From contig NZ_JABSNM010000022.1 of assembly GCF_013294065.1 (NCBI RefSeq), positions 1 to 52,923 of the forward strand: a stretch of 52,923 nucleotides of DNA, written 5' to 3'. Made by a program: the position numbers and the translations under genes. The notes below the pieces were generated by a model, which made no database searches, was not told the DNA's origin, and was given only the letters and a program-made list of their open reading frames with translations. This document shows, one piece after another, positions 15,576 through 24,010 of this stretch. Each line of letters begins with the position of its first letter. The first letter of the stretch is position 1. The DNA is from Sphaerotilus uruguayifluvii. Its GTDB lineage: Bacteria; Pseudomonadota; Gammaproteobacteria; Burkholderiales; Burkholderiaceae_C.

Positions 15576-17108
15576 ATGCTCACGACCTCCGACCACGATC
15601 TGTTCCGCCACCTCGGCGCCGACAAGGCTGACCTCTACCGGCGCATCCTGGCCGTGTTCGCCGCCGCCCTGCGCCAGTACCAGCTCCAGCTGCGTCCGGA
15701 CGAGGTGCTCGCGCAAGGTGAATGGGCGGTGGGGGCGGTGCCGCGCATCGAGGACATCCAGGCGGCGCTGACACAACTGTCGGCCTGGGGAAACCTGGAA
15801 GCGCAGCCCGACATGGCCCGCGTGTCCAGCCTGAACGATTACTACCGGGCCCGTTTTCTCTACCGCCTGTCGGCGGGTGGCGAGGCGGTCGAGGCCGCGC
15901 TGGACGTGTTCGCTGCCAGCCTGCAGCGCCGGGCGGAGCTGCAGACGGTCGCACTCGAAGACATCACGATGCGGCTGCAGGCGCTGTGCCGGCTCGCGAC
16001 CGAAGGACGTGGGCAAGGGGCGGTCCTTGATGCCGCCAAGGTCCACGAGACCCTGCGTGACCTCGCCCAGCGCTTCGAGGAGATGACCCGCAACGCGCAG
16101 CACTTCATGGCCGGCGTGGCCCGTCAGCTCGACCTGCGCCAGGCGGACGCCACTGCGGTGGTGCAGTACAAGCGGCGCCTGATCGACTACCTGGAGCGCT
16201 TCCTGGGCGATCTGGTGCGGCGCTCGGGCACGATCGCCGCCCACCTGAGCGCGCTGGAGCCGGACATCGAGTCGCTGCTGCAGGCCGTGGCCGCGCGCGA
16301 AGCCCGTGACGCCGCGCCCGACGCCGCGACCGATCTGGCTGCCGATCGGCTTGCACGTCACCAGGTCTGGCAGGGCCGCTGGCGGGGTCTGCGGAGCTGG
16401 TTCCTGCGCCACGGCGACACGCCGCCTCAGGCGGAACTGCTGCGCGCCCGGGCCCGCTCGGCGATCCCGCAGCTGCTCGGCGCCATCGCCGCCCTCAACG
16501 AGCGCCGCAGCGGGCGCAGCGACCGCGCCGCCGATTTCCGCCTGCTGGCCGGCTGGTTCGTCGATTGCGCAGACGACGCCCAGAGCCACCGGCTGGCCCG
16601 TGCGGCCTTCGCGCTGCACCCTGCGCGGCACCTGGCGATGACCGTGTCGTCCGATGCGCCGCTGCCCGCCAGCACGCCGTGGCACCAGGCCCCGCCGCTG
16701 GCCATTCAGCCGCGCCTGCGCGAACTCGGCGAAGCCGCGCCGCGCGGGGTCGCGCCCCCCGTGCAGGACCGCACCGTCGAGCGCGAGCACATCGCCCGGC
16801 AACTGGCGGAGGAATCCCGGCAGATCGAAGCGGCCCGCCAGCGCCTGGCGACCGGGCAGGTGCTGCGGCTGTCCGAGCTGTCGGCCGAGCGCCCGCTGGA
16901 GGGCGAATCGCTCGACCTGCTGCTGAGCCTGCTCGGTGAAGCCCTGGCGGAGCAGGCCGATCCCGATCAGCCCGTCGAGCGCCTGAGCGGCGACGGCCTG
17001 ATGCGCATCCGCCTGGAGCCCCTCGCCGCTGACAGTCATGCCGAGATCGTGTCGGCCCGCGGCGTGCTCGGCGGCCGGGACCACCTCGTCACCATCACCC
17101 CGGCATGA
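15576..17108 (+). CDS. jetA: Wadjet component JetA (TIGR02677/DUF2397 family)
   Basis: A 510-aa protein. The N-terminal half matches the TIGR02677 family: KADLYRRILAVFAAALRQYQLQLRPDEVLAQ, then LSAWGNLEAQPDMARVSSLNDYYRARFLYRLSAGGEAVEAAL, and a long helical middle (VVQYKRRLIDYLERFLGDLVRRSGTIAAHL). In Wadjet, JetA is the kleisin-like subunit that bridges the JetC ATPase heads with JetB, forming an SMC/MukBEF-like loop extruder that recognises small circular DNA; this is known from other Wadjet types. It is the first gene of the operon, 10 nt before jetB. This family set (DUF2397/DUF2398/DUF2399) is the one I associate with type III Wadjet; the subtype is less certain than the system. Confidence 0.88.
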   Translation: MLTTSDHDLFRHLGADKADLYRRILAVFAAALRQYQLQLRPDEVLAQGEWAVGAVPRIEDIQAALTQLSAWGNLEAQPDMARVSSLNDYYRARFLYRLSAGGEAVEAALDVFAASLQRRAELQTVALEDITMRLQALCRLATEGRGQGAVLDAAKVHETLRDLAQRFEEMTRNAQHFMAGVARQLDLRQADATAVVQYKRRLIDYLERFLGDLVRRSGTIAAHLSALEPDIESLLQAVAAREARDAAPDAATDLAADRLARHQVWQGRWRGLRSWFLRHGDTPPQAELLRARARSAIPQLLGAIAALNERRSGRSDRAADFRLLAGWFVDCADDAQSHRLARAAFALHPARHLAMTVSSDAPLPASTPWHQAPPLAIQPRLRELGEAAPRGVAPPVQDRTVEREHIARQLAEESRQIEAARQRLATGQVLRLSELSAERPLEGESLDLLLSLLGEALAEQADPDQPVERLSGDGLMRIRLEPLAADSHAEIVSARGVLGGRDHLVTITPA

Positions 17109-17118
17109 CCGCAGCCCC

Positions 17119-18423
17119 ATGAGCGTCATTTCTCCACGGGACCGTCCCCCGGCGAATGCCCGCCGCCCGGACAGCCTCGCCATCGGGCAGTGGCAGCAGC
17201 AGCAACAGCGCGAGGCCTTGCGCACCGCGTTGCGGGCGCTGCTGATGACCCCGCTGATGCCCGCGAGCGACGCCGACTTCGCGGCGGTGCGCCAGCATGC
17301 GCAGGCCCTGCGCGAGTGGTTCGCCCGGGAAGCGGGCTGGACGCTGCAGGTCGAGCGCGACGGCGCGCGGCTGTACAAGCGCATGGCCGACACGGGCGAC
17401 GCCACCCGCGGCCTGCCCGGCTACGACCGCCGACGCTATGCGTTGCTGTGCCTGGCCTGCGCGGTGCTGGAGCGGGCAGAGCCGCAGATCTCGCTGCGTC
17501 AGCTCGGCGAGCGCCTGCTGACGCTGGCCGCCGAGCCGACGCTGGCCGAGCGCGGCTGGGGGTTCACCCTCGGCACGGCGGGCGAGCGGCGTGAGCTGGT
17601 GGCCGTGTGCCGCACCCTGCTCGGGCTGGGCGTGCTGGTGCAGGTGGCCGGCGACGAGGACGGGTTCGTGCGCCATGCCGATCCGACCGACGCCGCAGCA
17701 GCTGCCCAGCACGATGTCCTCTACGACGTGCAGCGCCGTGCCCTGGGCGGGGTGTTCGCCGCCGTGCGCGGGCCGTCCACCTGGTCCGCCGACGAGACCC
17801 CCGACACGCTGGAGGCGCGGCTGCAGGCCCTTGGCGCCGACGTGGTGGCCGGCGGCGCCCTCGACAGCGACGAGGCCCGCCGCACCGCCTGGCGCCATCA
17901 CCTGGCGCGCCGCCTGCTCGACGACCCGGTCGTCTACTTCGACACGCTCGACCCCGACCTGCGCGCCTATGCGGTGCAGCAGCGCGGCCCGATGGCGGCC
18001 CGCCTTTCGGAGGCCACGGGCCTGCAGCCCGAGCAGCGTGCCGAAGGGATTGCGCTGGTGGACGAGGACGGCCGCCTCACCGACACCGTGCTGCCCGGCG
18101 AAGGCACCGATGCCCACGTCGCCTTGCTGGTGGCGGGTCATCTGGCGTCTCGCGAAGGGGTCCATCGTGACGAGGTGATCGACTTCGTGCGCGGCTGCAT
18201 GGCGCAGCACGGCCGCTTCTGGCGCAAGTCGGCCCGCGAGCCCGAGGCCGCGCCGGAGCTGGCCGCGCTGGCGCTCGACCGGCTGGAGCGGCTGCACCTG
18301 ATCACTCGCACCGGCGATTGGCTGCAGCCGCGGCCTGCACTGGCGCGTTTCGCCACCCCGCTGGCCACCACGCCTCCCCGCCCGACAGGGACCGACCTGT
18401 TCGCCTCGCCGCACACGACATGA
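17119..18423 (+). CDS. jetB: Wadjet component JetB (TIGR02678/DUF2398 family)
   Basis: A 434-aa protein from the ATG at 17119; an open frame upstream to 17038 overlaps jetA and is ignored. The TIGR02678 pattern is clear: REALRTALRALLMTPLM, RQHAQALREWFAREAGWTLQVERDGARLYKR, then YDRRRYALLCLACAVLERAEPQISLRQLGERLL, and RRALGGVFAAVRGPSTW in the middle. In the complex JetB is the KITE-like winged-helix partner of JetA. The stop overlaps the jetC start by 3 bp (ATGA), indicating translational coupling and fixed stoichiometry. Confidence 0.88.
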   Translation: MSVISPRDRPPANARRPDSLAIGQWQQQQQREALRTALRALLMTPLMPASDADFAAVRQHAQALREWFAREAGWTLQVERDGARLYKRMADTGDATRGLPGYDRRRYALLCLACAVLERAEPQISLRQLGERLLTLAAEPTLAERGWGFTLGTAGERRELVAVCRTLLGLGVLVQVAGDEDGFVRHADPTDAAAAAQHDVLYDVQRRALGGVFAAVRGPSTWSADETPDTLEARLQALGADVVAGGALDSDEARRTAWRHHLARRLLDDPVVYFDTLDPDLRAYAVQQRGPMAARLSEATGLQPEQRAEGIALVDEDGRLTDTVLPGEGTDAHVALLVAGHLASREGVHRDEVIDFVRGCMAQHGRFWRKSAREPEAAPELAALALDRLERLHLITRTGDWLQPRPALARFATPLATTPPRPTGTDLFASPHTT

Positions 18424-21400
18424 TGGATTGCCTGTTCGACCGCCCCGCCCCCGCCCGCCCCGCTTTGCCCGAGCCACGGCGCACACGCTGGCAGCCGCTG
18501 CGGCTTGGGCTGGTCGAGCTGTTCCGCTACGACAGCGAGGAGTTCTGGTTCCGGGACGGCCACCTGCTGCTGCGGGGCAACAACGGCACCGGCAAGTCCA
18601 AGGTGCTGTCGCTGGTGCTGCCCTTCCTGCTGGACGCCCAGATCAAGTCCTCGCGCATCGAGCCCGACGGCGATCCGGGCAAGAAGATGGCGTGGAACCT
18701 GCTGCTGGGCACCTACCCGCGCCGCACTGGCTACACCTGGATCGAGTTCGGCCGCCGCGCCGCCGACGGCACGCCGCACTACCTGACGCTGGGCGCCGGG
18801 CTGCACGCCGTGGAGGGCCGCGCCCAGGTCGAGAGCTGGTTCTTCCTGCTCGAAGCGGCGGGCGAGCGCCCCGCCCCCCGCGTCGGTCAGGACCTCTGGC
18901 TGGTGAACACCCGCCGGCAGGTGCTCGCCCGCGACAAGCTGAGCGAGGCCATCGACGGTCGCGGTCAGGTGTTCGAGACCGCGCAGGCCTACCGGCTCGC
19001 GGTCGATCAGCGCCTGTTCGGCCTGGGCGACGAGCGCTACGGTGCGCTGATGGACACGCTGATCCAGTTGCGCCAGCCCCAGCTGTCCAGAAAGCCGGAC
19101 GAGGGGGCGCTGTCGAACGCGCTGACCGAAGCCTTGCCGCCCCTGTCGCCCGACCTGCTCGGCGACGTGGCCGATGCGCTGCAGCGGCTGGAGGAAGATC
19201 GCCAGGAACTGGAGGGCCACGAGGCGCTGGAGCGTGCCGTGCGCCAGTTCCAGCGCCGCTACGGCCAGTACGCCGCCACCCTCGGCCGACGCCAGGCCCG
19301 GCTGCTGCGGCAGGCGCAGACCGAGTTCGACCAGGCCAGCCGCGCCAGCACCGAAGCCCGCGAGCACCTGCAGACGGCCCGGCAGCAAGAAGCAGCCGCA
19401 GAGGCGGCCTTCGAGCAGACCGAGCTGTCGGTGCATGCCTGCCGGGCGCGGCTGGACACCCTGCGGGCTGATCCGACCCTGCAGGATGCCAACCGGCTGG
19501 CCATCGCCGAGCGTGAAGCCCGGGCCCGCGAGCGGGCCGCGCAGGACACCCAGCGCGACCTGGAGGCCCTCGAACACCGCATTGCCCAGGAGGCCAGCGA
19601 GACCGAGCGGCTGGCCGGACAGCTGAACGCCCTGCGCCAGGCGCGCGACCAGGCGCGCCGCGAGGCCCTGCATCAGGCGTCGGGGCTGGGCCTGGACGCC
19701 GAACACGCCACTCACCCGCTGTTCACCCTCGACGACGAGGCGCTGACCACGCTGGCCGCCCCGGCATTCGACGCGGTGTGCGAACAACTGCGCCAGAGCG
19801 TGGCCGACCGCCGTGACGCCATCGCGCGGCTGATGCAGCACCACGAGGCCCTTCGAAAGGTGCAGTGGCAGCAGCAGGAACACCAGCGCCACCGTGACGA
19901 CAGCCAGGCCGAGGCCGACGAGGCGATCGAGCGGGCCGCCCGGGCCGACGCGGCGGTCGAGCAGCAGGCGCAGCACTTGATCGAGGCCTGGCACGATCAC
20001 CTGCACGGGTTGCAGGCCCTCCCGCTTTCGCCAGACGAGCGCACGAGCGCCTTGGCCGCGCTGGCCGACTGGGTGCGCGATCCCCAGGCGCTGGCCCCAC
20101 CTCACCGGGCTCTTGAGGATGCGCGTCAGCGGGCGTTGCAGGCGTTGAGCGCACAGCAGGCCGCCCTGGACCAGACCGCACGCACCCTGGCCGAGACACG
20201 CGACCGGCTCGACCAGGAGCGCCAACGCCTGGCGTCGGGGGAAGAGGTCACACCGCTGGCCCCAGCCTGGCGCGATCCCGCCAGCCGTGTGGACCGCCCG
20301 GGGGCGCCGCTGTGGCAGCTGATCGAGTTCGACGACCCTGTGCCCGATGAGGCCCGCGCCGGTCTTGAAGCCGCGCTGGAGGCCAGTGGCCTGCTCGACG
20401 CCTGGGTCTCGCCCGACGGGCAGCTGCAGCACGATCCCCGGCACGACGGCGCACCTTGGCAGGACACGCAGGTGTGGGTCATGGCGGACGCACCGATGTT
20501 GCCGCGCGCGCAGTCATTGGCGGGCTGGGTTCGTGGGGCGCAGGTCGGCGCCGGTGTGCCGCCGGTGGCCGCTGCGGTGGTGGAGCGGATCCTCGGCGGC
20601 ATCGCCTGCGGTGGGGACGATCCGGGGAACGCGGTGGCCTGGGTGTCGCCGCAGGGGCGCTTCAGGCTGGGCGCGCTGGTGGGGGCGCACACCAAGGCCG
20701 CGGCCTGCCACCTCGGCTTCGCCGCACGCCGGGCCGCGCGTCAACGCCGTTTGGCCGAGATCGAGGACGAACGACACCAACTGGCCGCGCAGCAGCAGAT
20801 CCACGCGCAGCACATGCAGCAGCTGGCCGTGCACCGGGCTCAGGCCGACGGCGAGTGGCGCAGTGCGCCCGCCGACGATGCGCTGCGCCAGGCCCATCTG
20901 GAGGCCGAGGCCAGCGCCCGCGCCCTGACGGCGGCTCGCACGCGCTTGCAGGCCGCCGAAGACCGGTGCCGCGCGGCCCGTCAGCAGGTGGACGCGGCGC
21001 GGCAGGTCTTGCACGACGACGCCACTGACCTGCGGCTGCCCGAGCGCGCCGAGGCCCTGGCTGCCCTGCGCGAGCCGCTGGAGCAGCTCGCCCGGGCGCA
21101 GGGTGCGCTGGTGCGCGCACTGCAGGCGGCGCGCCTGCTCCACCCCGAACACCAGCGTCAACAGGCCCGGCAGGCGCGCACCGCCCAGGACCGCGCCGAG
21201 CGCCAGAGCCAGTGGGGCCTGCAGCGGCAGGAGGCCGAGGAGGCCCGGTCGCGCTGGGACACCTTGCGCGCCGCCGTCGGCGCCGAGGTGGACACCCTGC
21301 GGCGTCAGATCGCCCAGGCCGAGCAGCAGGTGCAGGCCCAGGAGCGGGCCCTGCGCGAGGCCAGCCAGTCCCGGCAGCAGGCAGGCGAGGCGCGAGCCGT

Positions 21401-22625
21401 CGCCGACGCACGGGCCGAGACCACCGCGCAGGCGTTCGCGCGCAGCACGCAGGCCCGCGCGGCCGCGGTCGCCCAGTTCCAGCGCTTTGCGGACACGGGC
21501 CTGCTGGCCGTGGCCCTGCCGGCGCTCCCGCAGCCGGAGGGCCGACAGCCCTGGACCATCGATCCAGCCCTGACGCTGGCCCGCTCGGCCGAGCGTGACC
21601 TGAGCGAGGTCCGCGACGACGACGAGACGCGCGACCGCCTGCAGCGCCAGATCTCGCAGGATCTGACCGAGCTGCAGGGCGCGCTGACCGCCCTCGGCCA
21701 CCGGGCACAGGCCGAATCGAGCGACTTTGGGCTGGTCGTCAGCGTGCTCTACCAGAACCGCGCCGAGCGGCCCGACCAGCTCGCCGCCCGGCTGGCCGAC
21801 GAGATCGCGCAGCGCCGCGAGCTGCTGACGGCCAACGAGCGCGAGGTGCTCGAAAACCACCTGCAGGCCGAGATCGCCGCCGAGGTGCAGAAGTTGCTGA
21901 AGGCCGCCGACCGCCAGGTGGAGGCGATCAACGCCGAGCTGCACAAGCGTCCGACCTCGACCGGCGTGCGCTACCGGCTGCGCTGGGAGCCCCTGGTCGA
22001 GGGCAGCGAAGGCGCACCGGTCGGGCTGGAGGCGGCGCGGCGCCACCTGCTGCACACCAACGCCGACCTGTGGTCCGCGGCCGACCGGCGCGTCATCGGC
22101 ACGATGCTGCAGCAGCGCATCCTGGCCGAGCGGGCGCGAGCGGAGGCCGCGGGCACCGGCAGCCTGCGCGAGCAGCTGGCCCGCGCGCTCGACTACCGCC
22201 GCTGGCATGTCTTTCGGGTGCAGCGCTGGCAGGACGGCCAGTGGCGCAAGCTCAGCGGACCGGCCTCCAGCGGCGAGCGGGCGCTGGGTCTGACGGTGCC
22301 GCTGTTCGCGGCGGTGGCGAGTTTCTACGGCAGCGGTCCGCAGGCGCGTGCGCCCCGCCTGGTGCTGCTCGACGAAGCGTTCGCCGGCATCGACGACGCC
22401 GCTCGGGCGCACTGCATGGCCCTGATCCACGAGTTCGACCTCGACTTTGTCATCACCAGCGAACGCGAGTGGGCCTGCTACGCCGAGCTGCCCGGCGTGT
22501 CGATCTGTCAGTTGTTGCGTCGCGAAGGGGTGGAGGCGGTGCTGGTGTCGCGCTGGAGCTGGGATGGTCGCGCCCGCCGCCGCGAGGACGATCCCGACCG
22601 GCGCTTCGAGCCGGCCGAGGCATGA
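18420..22625 (+). CDS. jetC: Wadjet component JetC, SMC-like ATPase (TIGR02680 family)
   Basis: A 1401-aa protein starting at the ATG overlapping the jetB stop. Residues 23-70 carry the family opening WQPLRLGLVELFRYDSEEFWF and the Walker A GNNGTGKS (53-60). Long coiled coils rich in Ala/Arg/Gln/Glu fill about 280-540 and 790-1010, interrupted by a hinge-like globular part (about 600-770, with IEFDDPVPDEARAGLEAALEASGLLDAWVS). The C-terminal head holds the signature LSGPASSGERALG and the Walker B LVLLDEAFAGIDD, followed by VITSEREWACY. JetC hydrolyses ATP to extrude DNA loops. The ABC signature serine and Walker B Asp-Glu are intact. It overlaps jetD by 4 bp (ATGA). Confidence 0.92.
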   Translation: MMDCLFDRPAPARPALPEPRRTRWQPLRLGLVELFRYDSEEFWFRDGHLLLRGNNGTGKSKVLSLVLPFLLDAQIKSSRIEPDGDPGKKMAWNLLLGTYPRRTGYTWIEFGRRAADGTPHYLTLGAGLHAVEGRAQVESWFFLLEAAGERPAPRVGQDLWLVNTRRQVLARDKLSEAIDGRGQVFETAQAYRLAVDQRLFGLGDERYGALMDTLIQLRQPQLSRKPDEGALSNALTEALPPLSPDLLGDVADALQRLEEDRQELEGHEALERAVRQFQRRYGQYAATLGRRQARLLRQAQTEFDQASRASTEAREHLQTARQQEAAAEAAFEQTELSVHACRARLDTLRADPTLQDANRLAIAEREARARERAAQDTQRDLEALEHRIAQEASETERLAGQLNALRQARDQARREALHQASGLGLDAEHATHPLFTLDDEALTTLAAPAFDAVCEQLRQSVADRRDAIARLMQHHEALRKVQWQQQEHQRHRDDSQAEADEAIERAARADAAVEQQAQHLIEAWHDHLHGLQALPLSPDERTSALAALADWVRDPQALAPPHRALEDARQRALQALSAQQAALDQTARTLAETRDRLDQERQRLASGEEVTPLAPAWRDPASRVDRPGAPLWQLIEFDDPVPDEARAGLEAALEASGLLDAWVSPDGQLQHDPRHDGAPWQDTQVWVMADAPMLPRAQSLAGWVRGAQVGAGVPPVAAAVVERILGGIACGGDDPGNAVAWVSPQGRFRLGALVGAHTKAAACHLGFAARRAARQRRLAEIEDERHQLAAQQQIHAQHMQQLAVHRAQADGEWRSAPADDALRQAHLEAEASARALTAARTRLQAAEDRCRAARQQVDAARQVLHDDATDLRLPERAEALAALREPLEQLARAQGALVRALQAARLLHPEHQRQQARQARTAQDRAERQSQWGLQRQEAEEARSRWDTLRAAVGAEVDTLRRQIAQAEQQVQAQERALREASQSRQQAGEARAVADARAETTAQAFARSTQARAAAVAQFQRFADTGLLAVALPALPQPEGRQPWTIDPALTLARSAERDLSEVRDDDETRDRLQRQISQDLTELQGALTALGHRAQAESSDFGLVVSVLYQNRAERPDQLAARLADEIAQRRELLTANEREVLENHLQAEIAAEVQKLLKAADRQVEAINAELHKRPTSTGVRYRLRWEPLVEGSEGAPVGLEAARRHLLHTNADLWSAADRRVIGTMLQQRILAERARAEAAGTGSLREQLARALDYRRWHVFRVQRWQDGQWRKLSGPASSGERALGLTVPLFAAVASFYGSGPQARAPRLVLLDEAFAGIDDAARAHCMALIHEFDLDFVITSEREWACYAELPGVSICQLLRREGVEAVLVSRWSWDGRARRREDDPDRRFEPAEA

Positions 22626-23905
22626 GCGCGGACCGGGAGCGGCTGCGGCGGGTGCTGGGCGGCGAGGCGGGATCCGGGCTGCGGCAGCGGCTGCGCCAGC
22701 GTTTCGAGCGCAGTCCGGCCGACGCCCCGCCGACGCGGATGCGACTGACCGCGTTGGCGCCGCATGAGCACGAGATGCTGGCGGGGCTGCTCGGGCAGGC
22801 GCCCAGACACAGCGAGGCGCTGCAGATCGATGTGCTCCGCATCGACGAGGCGCTTCGGCGTGCCGGGCTGGCCACTTCGCTGCGCGACGCGCTGGAGCAG
22901 CTCGACGGGCCGATCGTGGACCGCGCCGCCGAGCAGGCCACCCTCCAGGACCGCTGGGACGGCGTCGTCTCCGGGGTCGCGCCCGGCACCGGGCTGCACC
23001 GGCTGCTCCAGCGCCCGGAGGGCCGGGGGCTGCTCAAGCGTCTTGCGGGCGCACAGCCGCAGCGCGCCGAGCGCTTGCTGCGACAGGCCGAGGCTGTGCT
23101 GGCGCATCTGCCCGCGCAGGGTCTGACTCGCGCCCAGCTCGCCGCCGAGACGCTGGGCGATGCCCATGCGCTCGATGATGGACAGCCGCTGGCCACGCTC
23201 GTGCTCGCGGGCGCGCCGGACGCGGAAGACGATCCGGACCACGAAAGCCGGCGGGCGCGCTGGGCGCGGTGGGGCGTGCTGGTCAATGAGCTGGCTCGGC
23301 CGGTGCTGCACCTGAACCTGCCGACGACCGCGACGCCTGATGCCGGACCCTGTCCCGGCGAGCCCGCCTACACCTCGCTGCGGAAACTGCTGCGGGGCGC
23401 GCCCGTCTGGACCGTCGAGCAGCGGACGGTGTTCGTCTGCGAAAACCCGAACGTCGTGGCCATCGCGGCCGATCGGCTCGGGCGCGACTGCGCGCCGCTG
23501 GTCTGCACCGACGGCATGCCCGCGGCCGCGCAACGGGTGCTGCTGAACCAGTTGCGCGACGCCGGCGCACGGCTGCGCTATCACGGCGATTTTGACTGGG
23601 CGGGCCTGCGCATCGCTCGGCAGGTGCTGCAGGGCCAGGGGGCCGAACCCTGGCGCTTCGGTTGCGCCGACTATCTGGCCGCCGTGCAGACGCTGCCGCC
23701 CCTGGCCCGCGACCACGCGCTCGGGCCGGACGCGGCCGAGGCGCCGTGGGACGCTGCGCTCGCGCCAGCGATGCGGGAACAGGGCTGTGCGGTGGCCGAG
23801 GAGGCGGTCGTGGATCTGTTGCTGGACGATCTGCGCGAAGCGGACCGTGCCTTTTCCTCTCAGCGGCTCTGCTGCACAGCGCAGCCCCGAGTGTTCGTCG
23901 ACTGA
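22622..23905 (+). CDS. jetD: Wadjet component JetD, Toprim-like nuclease (TIGR02679/DUF2399 family)
   Basis: A 427-aa protein starting at the ATG overlapping the jetC stop. The N-terminal part is a DUF3323-like helical domain. Residues ~265-390 contain the DUF2399 Toprim-like core: FVCENPNVVAIAADRLG (Glu), LVCTDGMPAAAQRVLLNQL, and YHGDFDWAGLRIARQV (Asp-x-Asp). In Wadjet JetD cleaves the circular DNA captured by JetABC, so the system eliminates plasmids and limits plasmid transformation. All acidic positions are present. The gene ends the operon; 105 bp separate it from the convergent restriction operon, with only weak GGCG/CGCC hairpins between. Confidence 0.9.
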   Translation: MSADRERLRRVLGGEAGSGLRQRLRQRFERSPADAPPTRMRLTALAPHEHEMLAGLLGQAPRHSEALQIDVLRIDEALRRAGLATSLRDALEQLDGPIVDRAAEQATLQDRWDGVVSGVAPGTGLHRLLQRPEGRGLLKRLAGAQPQRAERLLRQAEAVLAHLPAQGLTRAQLAAETLGDAHALDDGQPLATLVLAGAPDAEDDPDHESRRARWARWGVLVNELARPVLHLNLPTTATPDAGPCPGEPAYTSLRKLLRGAPVWTVEQRTVFVCENPNVVAIAADRLGRDCAPLVCTDGMPAAAQRVLLNQLRDAGARLRYHGDFDWAGLRIARQVLQGQGAEPWRFGCADYLAAVQTLPPLARDHALGPDAAEAPWDAALAPAMREQGCAVAEEAVVDLLLDDLREADRAFSSQRLCCTAQPRVFVD

Positions 23906-24010
23906 CGGCGTGACGCCCTGAGCGGCGTATCGCCCAAGCAGTTCATGCCCCGATTGATCACCACAACCGCCGCAGACTCTGGGAATCAGCTGTCTGCTTG
24001 ACGGGGGAGC

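Noticed and set aside
15552..22430. Several long minus-strand frames (such as 15552-17405, 18138-20444 and 20514-22430)
   Set aside because: They mirror jetA, jetB and jetC, whose plus-strand products carry clear family motifs and overlap start to stop as an operon.
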